Below, piece by piece: positions 25,119 to 37,667 of a DNA stretch of 64,000 nucleotides. How positions within the stretch are numbered: position 1 is the stretch's first letter; each line of letters starts with the position of its first letter. The stretch comes from Tetradesmus obliquus (lineage: Eukaryota > Chlorophyta > Chlorophyceae > Sphaeropleales > Scenedesmaceae), in contig CP126191.1 in the NCBI GenBank assembly GCA_030272155.1, positions 1,386,501-1,450,500 of the forward strand, given 5' to 3'. The position numbers and the translations under genes are program-made. Under the pieces are notes generated by a model. That model was not told where the DNA came from. It did not search any database and saw nothing but the letters and a program-made list of their open reading frames with translations.

Positions 25119-28100
25119 AGGGGAGGTGCATGATGAGGCAGCCATCAAGGCTGTTGAAAATGCCGCCATGAGCAAGCTGTCAGCCAGCAGCACGGTGAGC
25201 AAGCTTGGCAAGACGCTGGGCAGTCAAGCACAGCAGTAGTGTCTGGGTATGAACACCCTGCTCTTCCATCACAGGCAGCCAGGATGCGGGGATATGGCCT
25301 TGACCTGCAGTAGAACGCCTGCTGCACCTCAACAAACTGGTCCAGAGAGATCGACTGGTTATCAACACACTCTAGCTGCTGTCAAGCATCTCTCTGCTGT
25401 CCATGTGCTGCGCTGCTCTTCTCTAACCAAACCAATCTGGTGCATGCAGGCAGTGCGCCACCAGGCAGCAGCAGTGCTGGCAGCACTCGCGCTCAGCAGC
25501 CCTGCGCTGCTGGCCCGGCTGTTCGGAGAGTGCCTGGAGGGCGTTGAGACCTTCTGCCAGCAGCTGATGCTGCTGGCTGCGCCCTACACAAAGCCGCGGG
25601 CGTCAGCAGTCAGCAGCAGCGGCGGGCCGCCAGGCAGCAACGCCTGGTCGCCAGGTGCGCCTCATACTGCTGCTTTTATTGCTTATCAAGTGTGATCATC
25701 TGTGGCTGTGCATGCCCTGCAAGCGAGCTGCTTCTGCGCCTGTTCACCACCTGCAGTGTGCACTCCGTCACACCACAAAGCGATGTTGTGCGAGACTTGA
25801 CATCTCACCTGCCTGGCGTGCTATTGTTTTTCTTCTTACCCATCCACAGGCACGCCGCGGGGCGCCCCTGACAGCCAGACCAAGCACTGCATCGACGGCT
25901 TGCATGGCAACGCACTGGCTGTCGGCGCGCTGCTGGTCGCGTCTGCGCGCTCCGCGCTGGGCGCCCCCAGCCGCCTGACACGCAGCGTGTTCTGGATCGC
26001 CAAGCGCATGATCAGCCAGCCCTACTGCAGGTACATGTTAGCTGGGTTTGCGAACCACAAAGGGATTATTGAGACTTGCACTTGCCCACATCAAGCAAGG
26101 GCGCCACAGCAGTTGCATACTGGGCTTGGATTGAGCCAGCTTTGATGCGGTGCTGAAGCTCCATAATGTGAGCTGCAGGGTATTCCGCCACCTGAAATTT
26201 CACCGGCAGAGACCCCATCAAGTTCTTCAACTGCTGCTGCTGGTGCTGCTGCTGCTGATGCTGCGTGCAGTTGCCCCTGGGCTGTTGCAGCGGAGCGTGA
26301 GGCAGGCTACATGCTGCTGGGCTGCATGTGTGCCTCAGCAGCGCCAGGCCTCCTGGCAGGCCGCAAGAAGCAGCAGCAGATCCTGGAGCTCTTTGAAATC
26401 GCCCTAGGCCAATCAGCAGCAGACGCGCTGACTGGCACAGCAGCTGTCGCAGCGGCAGCAGCAGCGGCTGGTGCAAGCGCTGGTGCTGCCAGCGCAGCCG
26501 CAGGCGGCGGCGCGGCTGGTGCAGGGTCGCCGCAGATCGGGGTTTTGGGGTCTGGTGATGTTGAGAAGGAGCTTGCTGTGTCGTGCTGGTGGAGGGCTGC
26601 TGCGCTGCAGGCGCTGAGCGCGTATGTGCTGGGCGTGATGGGCAAGGGCTTTGCTGAGGACCCTGCGCAGCAGGTGGGCCAGGCCAGCAGCTTTTGTTGC
26701 CAACTCCTACAACGGTTATCCACACCGTCTCTTGGTCTTAGTGTCATGCATGTGTGCCGGCTGCTGTGGCACTAGGGCATTCAGTCAGATGCAGCGCCAG
26801 ATCACTGCAATGTAATCCTGGCCTCCTTGCTGCATGTTTCACCATTTACTCTGAGTGCATATCATGCTCCTGATCTGCACCTGTCAACTTTCCTACAGGT
26901 GCGCGTGATAGCCTCCCTGTTGTCGCCCCTGCTGGAGGTCATCAACAAGATGCCACACCTGGCTGACCCAACAGCACCATCAGCAGTAGCAGCAGCAGCA
27001 GCACCAGGCTCCGCACCATCGCCCACACCCGGGCCACCCCTCAGCCCTGGCAGCAACCCCAGCAGCAATGGCAACAGTGCTGCTGCTGCTGCTCCAGGCG
27101 GCTTTTCGGCGGCCGGCGGCGCTGCTGCCGGCAGCAGCGGTTGCTTTAGCAGCAGCCCGAGCGGCGCTGTGGCGGCTGCTGCTGCTGCGCTGCTGCAGCT
27201 GCGGCTCCTGGAGGTGTTTTTCTTCCTGCCTGCGCCGCAGTTTTGGGCGCACTGCCATGGACACCTGCTGCACCTGTGCTGCAGGCAGCTGATGGGCACC
27301 GGTGGCTCGAGGGTCAACCCAGGTACGCAAAGTAACAGCAGCCTTTGCTTACAACTGATGCGTGCAACTTGCTACTGCCACGAGCTGGTCTAGCTTTATG
27401 TGTAGCTGATGAACTCTGCATTCCGCGGTCCCCAGAAGCGCTGGAGGCAAATATGGCTGCAGTGCAGAGCCACAATACTTAAAGTGTCCTTTTCGCGTGC
27501 CTTGGTCATCTCACCTTTAACTGATTGACGCATCTGCCACCCCTACCGCTTTGCCTGCAGACGCCGTGGCGTGTGTGTCCTTCAGCAGCCTGAAGCACAT
27601 GCTCCGTACTCATGCGCCAACTCCTTCCCTGTGCTGCACTTCTGTCTCCTCTCATTTTGTGTGCCTGCAGACGCTGCGGCGTGTGTCTCCTTCAGCAGCC
27701 TGAAGCACATGCTCAACAGCCAGGACGCGCTGCTGGGGCCCTGGCTGCCAGGCAGGGACATGCTGGAGGACGAGCTGCGCACCTTTGTGGGTGAGTGAGG
27801 ACAGGCGCCAGATCTGAATCCGCCACTGTTAATTAGGCGCTGTTGGGATCACACACGTACACATAGTGATAGAGAAAACGGATTCTCCACGGTGTATGTA
27901 ATGTACTCTCCGCCGACGGCCATTCTGTAAGCAGTTTGTGTTGGAGATTTGAATTCTGTTTGGGTTGTGTGCAAGGTAGTGACCCAGGTCTGGCTGCCGG
28001 GACATGCTGGACGACGAGCTGCGCACCTTCGTGGGCGAGACACTGCGGCTGGCAACACATGTTTTGTGATGCGCACTCCATGTCTAATCTATGCTCCCTT

Positions 28101-31100
28101 CATACACACATGGCCATTTGTGAAGGGATCCACAAGTCCGCAGTCCCTCCGTGTGGGCCTCGCCGCAGCAAGTGTCCGCCGTGTCATGCCTGCACTTTGA
28201 CAGCAGCCTAGCGCCTGTGCCTGGTGCATTGACGCGGCTGCTGGTGCCATATGATTGACTGCCACATGTAACCCGATGGTATATACACACGTTTGTCGCA
28301 GTCAACCTGCGAGATCAGAGCCAGAAGTCAAAACATCATCTCTCTTGCACTGCTGCAGGCGAGCGGGGCGGGCCCCAGCAGCACCCTTGGGAGGTAGGAG
28401 CTGCCTTCACCGAGGGCTTCATAACCTACTCGCAAGCCCTACTGCCGCCAGACAACACAGAGGCCGCTGCAGCAGCAGCAGCCAACGCCACAGCCGCCGC
28501 GGCAGCCGCAACTGCAGCCGCCGGCGCGGACGGTGCTGCGGCTGCAGCTGCAGCAGCAGCCGCAACGGGTGACAGCGGCAGTAGCTTCTCCGGCCGAGGT
28601 GTGGCCGGAGGATCTGGCTCTGCAGATGTGGCGGAGCAGCAGCGGAGGGGAGTTGATGGGGTGCGGCTGCGGCGGCGGTTTATGCCGTACCCTCAACCCT
28701 ACGCGCTGGGCCCTGCGCTGCTGGAGGCCCAGCTGTGGCTGCTAGGGAAGCTGCTGGCCATTGTGAACAGCTCCAGCCAGATGCAAGTGCTGGAGGTGAG
28801 ATGCGATTTGCTGCGGGTCTGCTCTGTGTGCATTCTGTGATTGAATGTGTAGCTGTGATCCAGAAAAGGTCATGCAAGCACAGCAGCAGGTGTGCGTCTG
28901 GCCGGTGCTTCAAACATCAATCAGCTTTCTCACGCGTCCATAGGTGGCCGACGCACACAAATTGACCTGAAGCCATGTTTACAATCCCTGCTGCATGGCA
29001 CCCGCAGGTGATGCTGAATGCCGTCAACGTCAAAAGCTTCGCTGCGCTGGCGGCATCCAGCGGCCGGGCAGCCGCAGCGCGGCAGCGCGCCGCCAACTGC
29101 ACCGCAGTGGCACTGGCAGGGCTGGCTGGCTTGGCGCCGCTGGCAAAGCGTGTGAGGGGTGATGGCAGCGACAAGCTTGCTGAGCGGGTGCTGCACCTGG
29201 CCTCATGCATGCTGGAGGACCAGGTAAGGCATGCTGTGTCCTGATGGATTCATTTTGCAAACTCTGGTTTTGAGCTGTGATCACTGTGTCTCCGCGGCTG
29301 CTATTCAATGCTGGCAGCCGCTGTGCAGTGTCTGCTGGCCTGTTACATGCCAGCAAGTGCCAGGAGGCCTGCCAACGGCATCAACATATGTGTTTGTGCA
29401 TCTTGAACAGCAGGCTGTGTGCTCTGCAGCTGCGAAGCATGGCTGCTACCTGCATCCTGTTTGCTGCAGGTGTACAACCCTTGCCTTGTGCGTGCTGGAG
29501 CTGAGATGATGGCAGCAGCAGCTTGCATTGGCAGCAGCACACTGGCGCTGGGGCAGGTGGGTGCTGCTGACGGCATGCAAGTGCTTGCACATTGATGCAC
29601 GTTTGAGGAAATGCAAGCATCTCTGCAGGTCAGTTGCTGCTGAAGCCAGTTGCTCCCTGCATAAGCATGCTTGAACTTTGACAACACCAGGAACCCTAGT
29701 AATGATGACGCAGACCCGGTCGTTGGATCACCTCAACAATCACAGGCATGATGATTGTTTATGTCTGCTGCCGCCAGGTGAAGGCCATCACCACGCAGCT
29801 GTCCAGCATGATGGATGACGTGGGCGCTGCAGCATCAGCGGGCTCCACGACAGCATCAGGCAGCAGCATGGACGCAGCAGGCAGCAGCAGCCCTGAACTC
29901 AGGTGGGCAGGGAGGAGTCAGCTTAGCGAGCTGGTTTCTGGTTTTAAAGGTGCAGTACTTGCATTGGCGCCACCTGTTTATTGACAGGTCAGAGGTCATG
30001 GCACTTCTTTCCCTGCCTCCAACTCTGCTGCGGCTTATGACCCGCGTACTGTTTGCCTTTCCTGCCTGCCCATGCTGCTGCTGCCGCTGCTGCTGCTGCT
30101 GCTGCCAGGGGTGTGCTGTGCCTAGTACTGGGCTGCATCCACAGGGCCAGGGGCGGCCCCACCTTGCAGCCCACTGTTGCAGCAACAGTAGAGGCCCTGG
30201 TGGCAGTAGCCAGCAGGCCAGCTGGCATGGCACACATCTGGGCGCTGCATGGGCTGTGGCTGCTGGCAAGTGCAGCTGGGCCTGCATACGCGCCGCATGT
30301 GAAGCGCAGCCTGCAGCTGGCGCTGGAGCTGCTGGTGGGTTGCGTGCTGCTGCGCTGTTTACTGCTTTGTTGTGACTCCAACCTGGCCTGCAATACAGCA
30401 TACATATGATTGGACTCGGCCTTTCCGTGGTAGAACTGAGATTGTACAGAATGCTGTATTGCACTGAGGTACATCCTCAAACTTCCACTGACCTGTGTCC
30501 ATTTTCTGTTGTGTGGTTGCTTACCGTGCCAGGTGAGCTCTTTTGGAGACCACCCAATGCTGCAGCCCGCGGCAGCACGCCTTGCAAACGCCATGATCGC
30601 AGTGCTGGGCAACGACTTCACACTCGGATCAGCAGCATACAGCCGCTGCAAAACACTCGTCACTGACAACTCAGGCAGCCTCAGCGCAGCAGCAGCTGCT
30701 GCTGCTGCTGGTGGTGTTGGTGGCAGTGCAGCAGCTGGCGGGGCGGGGGCTGCAGCTGGCGGCGTGCCTGTTGCTGCGGGCAGTGTGGAAGGCTTGAAGG
30801 GGCTTGCAGTGACCTGGGCTGAGCTAGAACAGGTGTGCTTTGCAGGATGCTGTGTGGTTTGCTATGCCTGCTATGCTTGGGGCTTGCTGTAGTGGTGGAG
30901 AATGCAGGCATGTTGTGTTCCTTTGTGGGTGTTGCCTGGGCACAGCTGCAGCAGGGGCAGGTGGCTGCTTGCAGCGCCTGTGACAGCCGCACGGTGCTCT
31001 GTATGAAGCAAAGTGCAAAGACATGCCATGTGATGCTGCCTGCTGGACGGCGTGTGCGTTCAGCTGGCGGTGCATGCCATGAAGCATGCATTCAAAGAAA

Positions 31101-34100
31101 GACAAGCCGGTCAGGCACTGATGTTGATTGGCTTGAATCACACTGCAGCTGGCAGGCAAGCACATCTGTGTCACCGCTTAGCTTGTCCATATCATATGCG
31201 TACTGCGCTGCTGCTGCTGCTGCTGGCATTGGTGCCTGCAGGTGCTGTTTGCGCAGCAGCTGATCCTGTTTGCGCCGCAGGCACTGCCGGCTGAGAAGCA
31301 CCTGCCGCTGCTGCTGCTGACGCTCACCAGCAGCAGGCCGGCGCTTCGGCGAGCAGCAGCAGCAACGCTGCGGCACTTGGCAGACAGAGATGCTGCAGGA
31401 CTTGCAAAAGTGAGTATCCAGTGGGGTATTTGGACTGTAAGTAGCTGCTGATTGAGGCGTCACAAGATATGTTTTGTTAGTTGTTGACCTCGGCGCCTGC
31501 TGAAGGTATGGCAGTGTTTGGTGATGCAAACAAGGTCAAGCAGATGCTTGAGATGTCAAGAGTAGAAACACAATTCTTGGAACGGTGCTGCCACGACTTG
31601 GGTGAAGCCAGCACAGCGGCAGGGGTGCAGGAACGGCTCCAGGGGTCACCCTGGCTGTTGTTCCGTAGGGTAGGCGGCCCGCCTACTAGGAGCACTTTCC
31701 TGCTGCTGTGCGTTGCTGTGGCTTTGTTGCTGGTGCGGGGTTTCTCCCTGCACCCCTGACTGTGGCGGCACCAACAGTATGCATGGGTTTGTAGTACAGC
31801 AGAAGGCCTCTGAGGAGAAGCTACCTCCCTGCTGTCTCAATTTCCCAGGACATTCATACTCTTCGTTTTTATAGTACCCTGCTTTATTGCCCAAGCCCAT
31901 AGCCTACACTGCACTTACACTGAACTCTTGCAGCTGCACTGCACGTAACTAGCAACACTGACATACACACATTGACATGACCTGTTCTTTGCATCCTCTC
32001 TGTGCAGGCCCACATTGAGTCATCGCTGCTTGCTGCGCTTGATGGCGAGTCAGAGTCCAGCACTGCCAGCCAACTGCGCAGCACCCTGGCAGCGCTGCTG
32101 GCCGCATCAGCACCGCAGCAGCCGGGCTACTGGCTAAAGCTGCTGGGCGCAGTGGCCCTGGCGGCACCACCGCCGGCTGCTGCTGGCCAGGCTGCTGCTG
32201 CAGGTATGACATGCTTGGCTGCTGCCTTGGATGTTGTGTGTAGCGCAGCTTCATGAAGATCGTGCATTGTCTACAGCTGGCTCTTATCCTTAGTTCCAAA
32301 CTGATGCTGCGAGTGCTTGCACCTGCAGCGCCACTTGCGGCTACCAGCATGCATGCTTGAACCAGGCGCTATGCTGCCTATTGCAGTCCTGTTGCGGCCA
32401 CCCTGCATGTGCCACCTGTATGCATTTGGCGCGCTGTTTGCCACAGGCGCTGTTACCATAGAGGCAGACGAAGATGATGAAGCAGATGCCCGCGCAGTTA
32501 CCCCGCCGCCAGCAGCAGCAGCCCACACACCTTCTACTGCACCAGCAACAGCAGCAGCAAGCCAGCCGGGCGCTCCGCTGTCTGCTGCAGCGGCGGCTGC
32601 AGCCGCAGCAGCGATTGTGCGGCTGCCGCCAACGCCTCGGCTGCGCACTCGGCTGTTTGCTGCTGAGCTGCTGCTGTCGCTGTTTGCTGCTGTGGGGCCT
32701 GACCCCAGGCACCGCTTCCCCAAGCCAAAGTATGATGAAGGGATGCCAGCAGCAGCAGCAGCAGCAGCAGACAGCAGTGCAGCACGGAGGTCAACAGAGG
32801 GAGCAGAGGCTGAGCTTCAAGGTGGGTGCTGCTGATCCTCCAGAAATCTGTTTACATTTACAATCGATTGCTGCTGACGTCAGGCCATGCAGCAAGAGAT
32901 CTTGCCGGAGTGTGGTGCGCGACTCCTCATGTTGTTCCTCATCTGCAGCGCCGTCAACGTGTGCTCCCGCTCCTGCTGCCACCACTAATGTTGCCGCTGC
33001 TGCTGCTGCTGCAGACTTCTTAGTCAGCCACCTGCAGCGCCTCATTGATTTGGGCTACAAACTCACGACAGGCAGCGCCGAATCCCTGCGGCCCTCAGGC
33101 GCGCAGCTGCTGCAGGCTACGCTGCGCTTCTTTGGGGCAGTGCCAGACCCAGACGTGCCTGAGGTGCTGCTGCTAGAGCAGTACCAGGCGCAGTTTGTGG
33201 CAGCACTCAGGGCTGCACTGGCTCCCGGGGGTGCGCCTGCGCTGGTGGTGTGTGGCGGGACTCTGGCTACATCTTTCCTGAGTGCGGGGCTGGCGGCTGG
33301 CGATGGCGCAGTAATGCGGCGGCTTATGGATCTGTTAGTTGCGCCGCTCGAAGCATGGCAGAACTTGCTGTATGGCGGGTTTGCGGAGTCGGTGGGGGTG
33401 CGGGCGCGCGTGGCGTTGCTGCAAGCACATGCGCAGTGTGCAAATCTGGCGTCATCGTTTGGTGGCGGCAGCGGCAGGGCGTCTGGCAGCTCAGGGCTTT
33501 GCCTGAGCCCCAGCAGCAGCAGCAGTAGCAGCAATAACGAGCTGTGTCGCCAGATTGTCGTCAAGTCACAGGCGCCGCACCGCGAGATGCTGCTACTGCT
33601 GTGGTGGGGCGTGCTGCTGGACTATGCTGCTTTCAGCAGTACCCTACCAGGGTTTATGCAGAACCACAAGAGCCTGCTGTTTGGAGATACATACCCTGAG
33701 GTAGTCGAAGCAGTACAGGGGACATACACATCAGCATGGCCTCCAGTACTGATTGCCTTGGCAAGCAACCTACCGGCGCCAGCAGAGCTTGCAGCAGCAG
33801 CAGCAGGCAGCCGGCAGCAGGAGCAGCAGCGGCAGGCGTCCTGGTCTGCTTTTGTTGACCAAGTGAGCAGCGGCGCTCTGCTGGCAGGCAGTGGCGGCTC
33901 CAGCAGCAGCAGCAGCGCCAGCGGCAGCAGCAGCTCAGGTGCAAAGGCCAGCGCAGCAGCCCCAGCAGCAGCAGCAGCAGCGGGTAAGTTGTTCCGGCAG
34001 CAGCTAGCGCTGCAGTGCGGGGCGATGCATGGCATGCTCACTGATGTGAGTCTGATGCTGCTGTGTGACACGGCAACTGCCTGTGCAGCTGCTCTCGCGG

Positions 34101-34384
34101 AAGCAGCAGCCCGCAGCAGGGATGGCAGCAATGCATCGCCTGCTGCTAAGCCTATAACTCAGCAGCAGCAGCAGCAGCAGCCAGAGGTGCTGCAGCAGGT
34201 GCCTCAGCAAGCTGTAGCTGCTGGGCAGCGGGTGGCTGTAGCACTGCAGGCGCTGCAGCTGCTGCTATCGCAGCAGCACTTTGATGCTGGGCTGGTGCCG
34301 CCTGGTGTGTGTCAGGATGTTGCTGGCAGGCTCAGCGCCTTAGCAGTTGAAGTGCTGGTCCCTTGGCAGACGATTAGGCTGGCC

Positions 34385-34419
<35 letters not shown>

Positions 34420-37082
34420 GCGGAGAGTATCTGGCGGGGCTATAGGGTCCAAGTCATTCAGTGCTGTAGGTCGATCAAGTGGTGCTGATCAGTACAGCAG
34501 CAGCAGCAGCAGCAGCGCGGCAGCAACAGCAGCAGCAGACAAGGTGTTTGAATTGATGCTGCTTGCTGCCGCAGGGCTGCTGCAGTCCCTGGCATCAGGC
34601 TTGCAGAGTACCAGCTCAGCATCAGGCAGCAGCAGCAGCAGCGAAGCTGCAGCAGCGCTGGTTGAAGCACTGCTTGCACTCAGCAGCATAGCTGTGCCTT
34701 TTGAGGCAGCTGTAGTGGCTTCCACACCTAGCCAGCAGCAGCAGCAGCGGGACTCTATAGCATATCAGCCACTGCTGCAGCTGCAACAAGCTGCAGACGG
34801 TGATGTCGGCAGCTCAGGAAGCAGCCAGCCGCTCACAGCTACACCTAGCTCACAGGCAGTAGCAGCATGCAGCAGCCTCTGTCAAGCTGGCAGCTGCCTG
34901 CTGCGGCAGCTATCCACATGCTCAGAGGCCAGCAGCAGCAGCAGCAGCAGCAGCTTGGGGACTGTGCCAGCCCTGAGCAGCCTCAGTGTTAGGTTGTTAC
35001 TAACAACAGCACCTGGTCAGCAGCTGGTGGCAGCGCAGCAGCTGCTGGACAGCTGCTGCGCTGCTGTGGCTGGTGCTGCTGCGGTGACAGCACCGCAGCA
35101 GCTAGGGTCAGCAGCAGCAGCAGCAGCTGGTGCTGCTGCAGTTGCAGCGGCAGTTTGTGAGGCGTTATGTGCTGCTGTTACTGCAGCTGTGCGGCAAATG
35201 TGTGGCGGCTGCGCAGGCAGGTGGCAGCAGGTGGCTGATACACCGGCCAGGCTACCAGCACTGCTGTCTGCAATGCTGTCTGCTGCTGCTGCATGCAGTG
35301 CAGCTAGTTCTGGTCCAGCAGCAGCAGCAGCAGCAGATGGATCTGCAGATGCCAGCGCATGCACTGCTGCTGTTCAGCAGAGCTGTGGCGTGCTGCAGTG
35401 GGTATTGCAGCAGCAGCAGGTACAGCAGTGGCAGCAGCAGCAGCAGCATGCAGACAGTGAAGGTGGTGCTGTTGCAGCGTGCAAGGTGCTGGAGGCTGTA
35501 CGGATGCTACTGCAAGAGTCTGCCACAACAGCAGCAGCAGCAGCGGTGCCAGAGCAGCGGCTGAGAGCAGGCAAGGCAGCACTGGCACAGCTAGTTACGG
35601 GTGCAGTGGTACCTGAGGTGGGTGTTCCGCCACTGCTGCTGTGTATCAGTGCTCTACCTGTGCAAAAGGGCGGAGGTTGCTGCTGCTTTGACAGCTAAAC
35701 ACATGCTCTGTCGTTCATCACCAACAGCAGACAACAACACTGTTTCATGTTCCAGCAGCTCCGTGCTTCTTCAAACCCAACAGTGGAAACGATTTGAGGC
35801 CAACTGCAAACTGCAACCCCTGCTGCTAATGACTGCTGCTGTGTGCTGGGCTGCAGGCTGCTGCGCTGATCCACGCTGCTATGAACAGCAGCAGAGGTTT
35901 TTAACAACCAACTGCAATTAATGTTGCCAACATCTCATCAACGTCGTCATGTCACCAATCAACAGTGTTGCCAACATCTGGTCATCTTCATCATGTCACC
36001 AATTAATAGTGTTGCCAACATCTCATCGTCTTCATCATGTCACCAATTAATAGTGTTGCCAACAACTGCTGCTGTGTGCTGGCTGCAGGCTGCTGCGCTG
36101 ATCCACGCTGCTATGAACAGCGGCAGGGGGCCCCTGGCTGGATCTGAGCTGGCAGCCGTCACTGAGGGACTCAAGGTGCTGCTGCTGCTGTCCAACCGCA
36201 AAGCAGCGCAGGGAGAGGCTGCGCAGGTGAGGCACTTGTGGGGAATTTAACAGTTAAAAGCAAGCTGCACAACTACACAACAGCTGCTGGATGCTGCCGT
36301 GCAACTAGCTTTCTGCAAAAGTGCAGAAGGTGCCAGGACCCACATGTAACTATCCTCTATGCTGAAGTAACAGCGTGCATAGCATCACGTGTATGGCTGT
36401 TGGTCCTTTGGCGAGGCATGGCAAGGCATGGCAAGGCAGCTGCTGTGGCAGCACAGGTTCCAACAGCACGAATCGACTGTGGCCGTGCATTCTGCACTTG
36501 CAGACTGACCCAAGTTAGCACCAAGCAGTCCCGCTCTGGTGAACCCGTGCATCTTCCGTGCGCTGATAGATTATGTTTTGTTCGTGCACATCTCTAGCGC
36601 ATGTTGCTGTCATGCATGTGCTGGTGCCGCTGCTGGTGGACGGTCCCAGCCATGTTCCCCTGATGAACAATGGCATCTCTTCCGCACTGATCTGTTCTGT
36701 CGATGCCCCATCGCAGGTTGCTGTCATGCATGTGCTGGTGCCGCTGCTGGTGGAGGTGGCGGCGCCGCCAGCAGGCACTCCTGTCACGCCTCTGCTGCGG
36801 GACATGGCCTGCAAGCTGGTGTCAGCGATGCCTACCTCAGCAGCAGCAGCAGCATTCAGGACTGCTGTGACTGCCCTGCCTGCAGCAAGCAAGCAGCGGC
36901 TGCAGTTGGCCTTAAGGGAGCAGCAGGCTGCAGCAGCAGCAGCGGCAGCAGCTCCCGCAGCTGCCAGGGGAGTGGGTGTGTCAGTAGCAGGCGCAGCGTT
37001 GCCAGCAGCAGCAGCTGCGGATGCTAGGAAGCCTGCTATCCAGCTGAAGATGAACTTTGCCATGCCAGGTGCTGGCAAGTGA
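21730..37082 (+). CDS. HEATR5: HEATR5/SWEETIE/Laa1-type HEAT-repeat protein
   Basis: Twenty-five exons join without a phase break (2687 aa): 21730-21987, 22340-22462, 22739-22839, 23119-23263, 23445-23603, 23967-24414, 24703-24888, 25121-25194, 25450-25654, 25850-26030, 26271-26673, 26899-27322, 27671-27790, 28359-28795, 29008-29223, 29470-29556, 29778-29902, 30109-30334, 30533-30832, 31242-31409, 32008-32203, 32447-32821, 33015-35617, 36089-36226, 36717-37082. Family landmarks in order: RNLVATCLSRLYAAGD near the N-terminus, LHGNALAVGALL, REAGYMLLGCM, LLGPWLPGRDMLEDELR, LVLGCIHRARGG...HIWALHGLWLL, LILFAPQ...RPALRRAAAATLRHLADRDA. The family binds AP-1/clathrin machinery at the trans-Golgi (Laa1, HEATR5B); plant SWEETIE is tied to sugar and trehalose metabolism. 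The extra length over the roughly 2100-aa relatives is mostly Ala/Ser/Gln runs, especially in the 2.6-kb exon 23. ATG 21730 gives a conserved-looking start; an upstream in-frame ATG at 21637 is possible. Confidence 0.87.
24658..24674. repeat. 17-bp poly(C) run
   Basis: An uninterrupted run of 17 C in the intron just before HEATR5-like exon 7 (24703); it may serve as the pyrimidine tract of the TAG acceptor. Confidence 0.9.
25085..25120 (+). repeat. (CTG)11-CAG tract forming a 3' splice site
   Basis: Eleven CTG units run directly into the CAG acceptor of HEATR5-like exon 8 at 25121. Confidence 0.9.
27551..27606 (+). repeat. Exon-edge echo, 5' side of HEATR5 exon 13
   Basis: A near-identical copy of the acceptor and first 46 nt of exon 13 (27661-27714), 110 bp upstream. 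The TGCAG acceptor is preserved and the frame is open at first, but no donor is seen before the true exon. Confidence 0.88.
27990..28039 (+). repeat. Exon-edge echo, 3' side of HEATR5 exon 13
   Basis: A copy of the exon 13 end (true 27741-27795) in the following intron. A 5-6 nt deletion (CCGGGACATG against CCAGGCAGGGACATG) breaks frame, and the GTGAGT donor has become GCGAGA. Confidence 0.85.
35850..36124 (+). repeat. Echo of HEATR5 exon 24 with an enclosed 44-bp satellite
   Basis: The acceptor and first codons of exon 24 (from 36089) have a copy starting at 35857. Between the copies lies a 44-bp tandem array beginning at 35922, 35966, 36010 and 36054, the unit starting TGTTGCCAACATCT and containing CATGTCACCAAT. 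The 232-bp offset equals 100 plus three satellite units, so the array may have expanded after the duplication. The copied exon ends in a weak GTTTTT donor. Confidence 0.85.
36597..36645 (+). repeat. Echo of HEATR5 exon 25 with a destroyed acceptor
   Basis: A copy of the start of the final exon (36717), 114 bp upstream. The acceptor CAG-GTTGCTG reads CAT-GTTGCTG, so AG has become AT and the copy cannot be spliced there. Confidence 0.88.
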
Positions 37083-37667
37083 GTGCTTCACAGCTGCAGT
37101 GTCACATCGCTTGGACGGGCTGAGCAGCTGTGTCTGAGGCTGCTGATTACATTTCAGCTGTGTCAGTTATAAAGTTCAATGCTTATGTAACTGGTACATG
37201 TGAATATGATCAGTGCGGTAGATGCGGGCAATCAACAAATTCGACTGGGGGTTGTAGAAGTAGCCGATGTACGACAGTGTGAGCTCGAAAGTCCGCCTCG
37301 TTGCCATACATTGCTGAGTTTTGCTTTGTTGTTGCGCTTGTTGGGGTTTGGGCCGGCGATTCAGCATGTCATGCGGGCGACTCTAACTTTCGTTCCAACT
37401 TACGATCCAAACCCTCACGGAGCCAGCGTGCTCCATGTTGCGCAACTTGGTTGTCAAGCAATTCAAAGAGTTTACATAACTCCGTTCTTCTGGTTTATGG
37501 TGTGATCAGCAGCATGCCAGGGATTTACGCGGCTGTTGCTGCACAGGCCTGACGAAGCCCTTATCTGCCAGCAGTGCCTTCCTTTCACTGCCAGAACTCC
37601 GCTTCCCGTATAAGCTAACACTAAAAACGTGTGTTGCTGGGGCTGGCTGCAGCTATCATACACTGCC
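37083..37667. promoter_or_regulatory. Intergenic region with poly(A)-like signal and TATA-like box
   Basis: TGTAA at 37186-37190, about 104 nt after the HEATR5 stop, fits the green-algal poly(A) signal. TATAAG at 37609-37614, about 55 nt before the next ATG, is a candidate TATA box. No gene seen. Confidence 0.4.

Noticed and set aside
33015-35617. Separate gene for the 2.6-kb exon
   Set aside because: Its start and end phases match the flanking HEATR5 exons exactly and the whole chain sums to a multiple of three.
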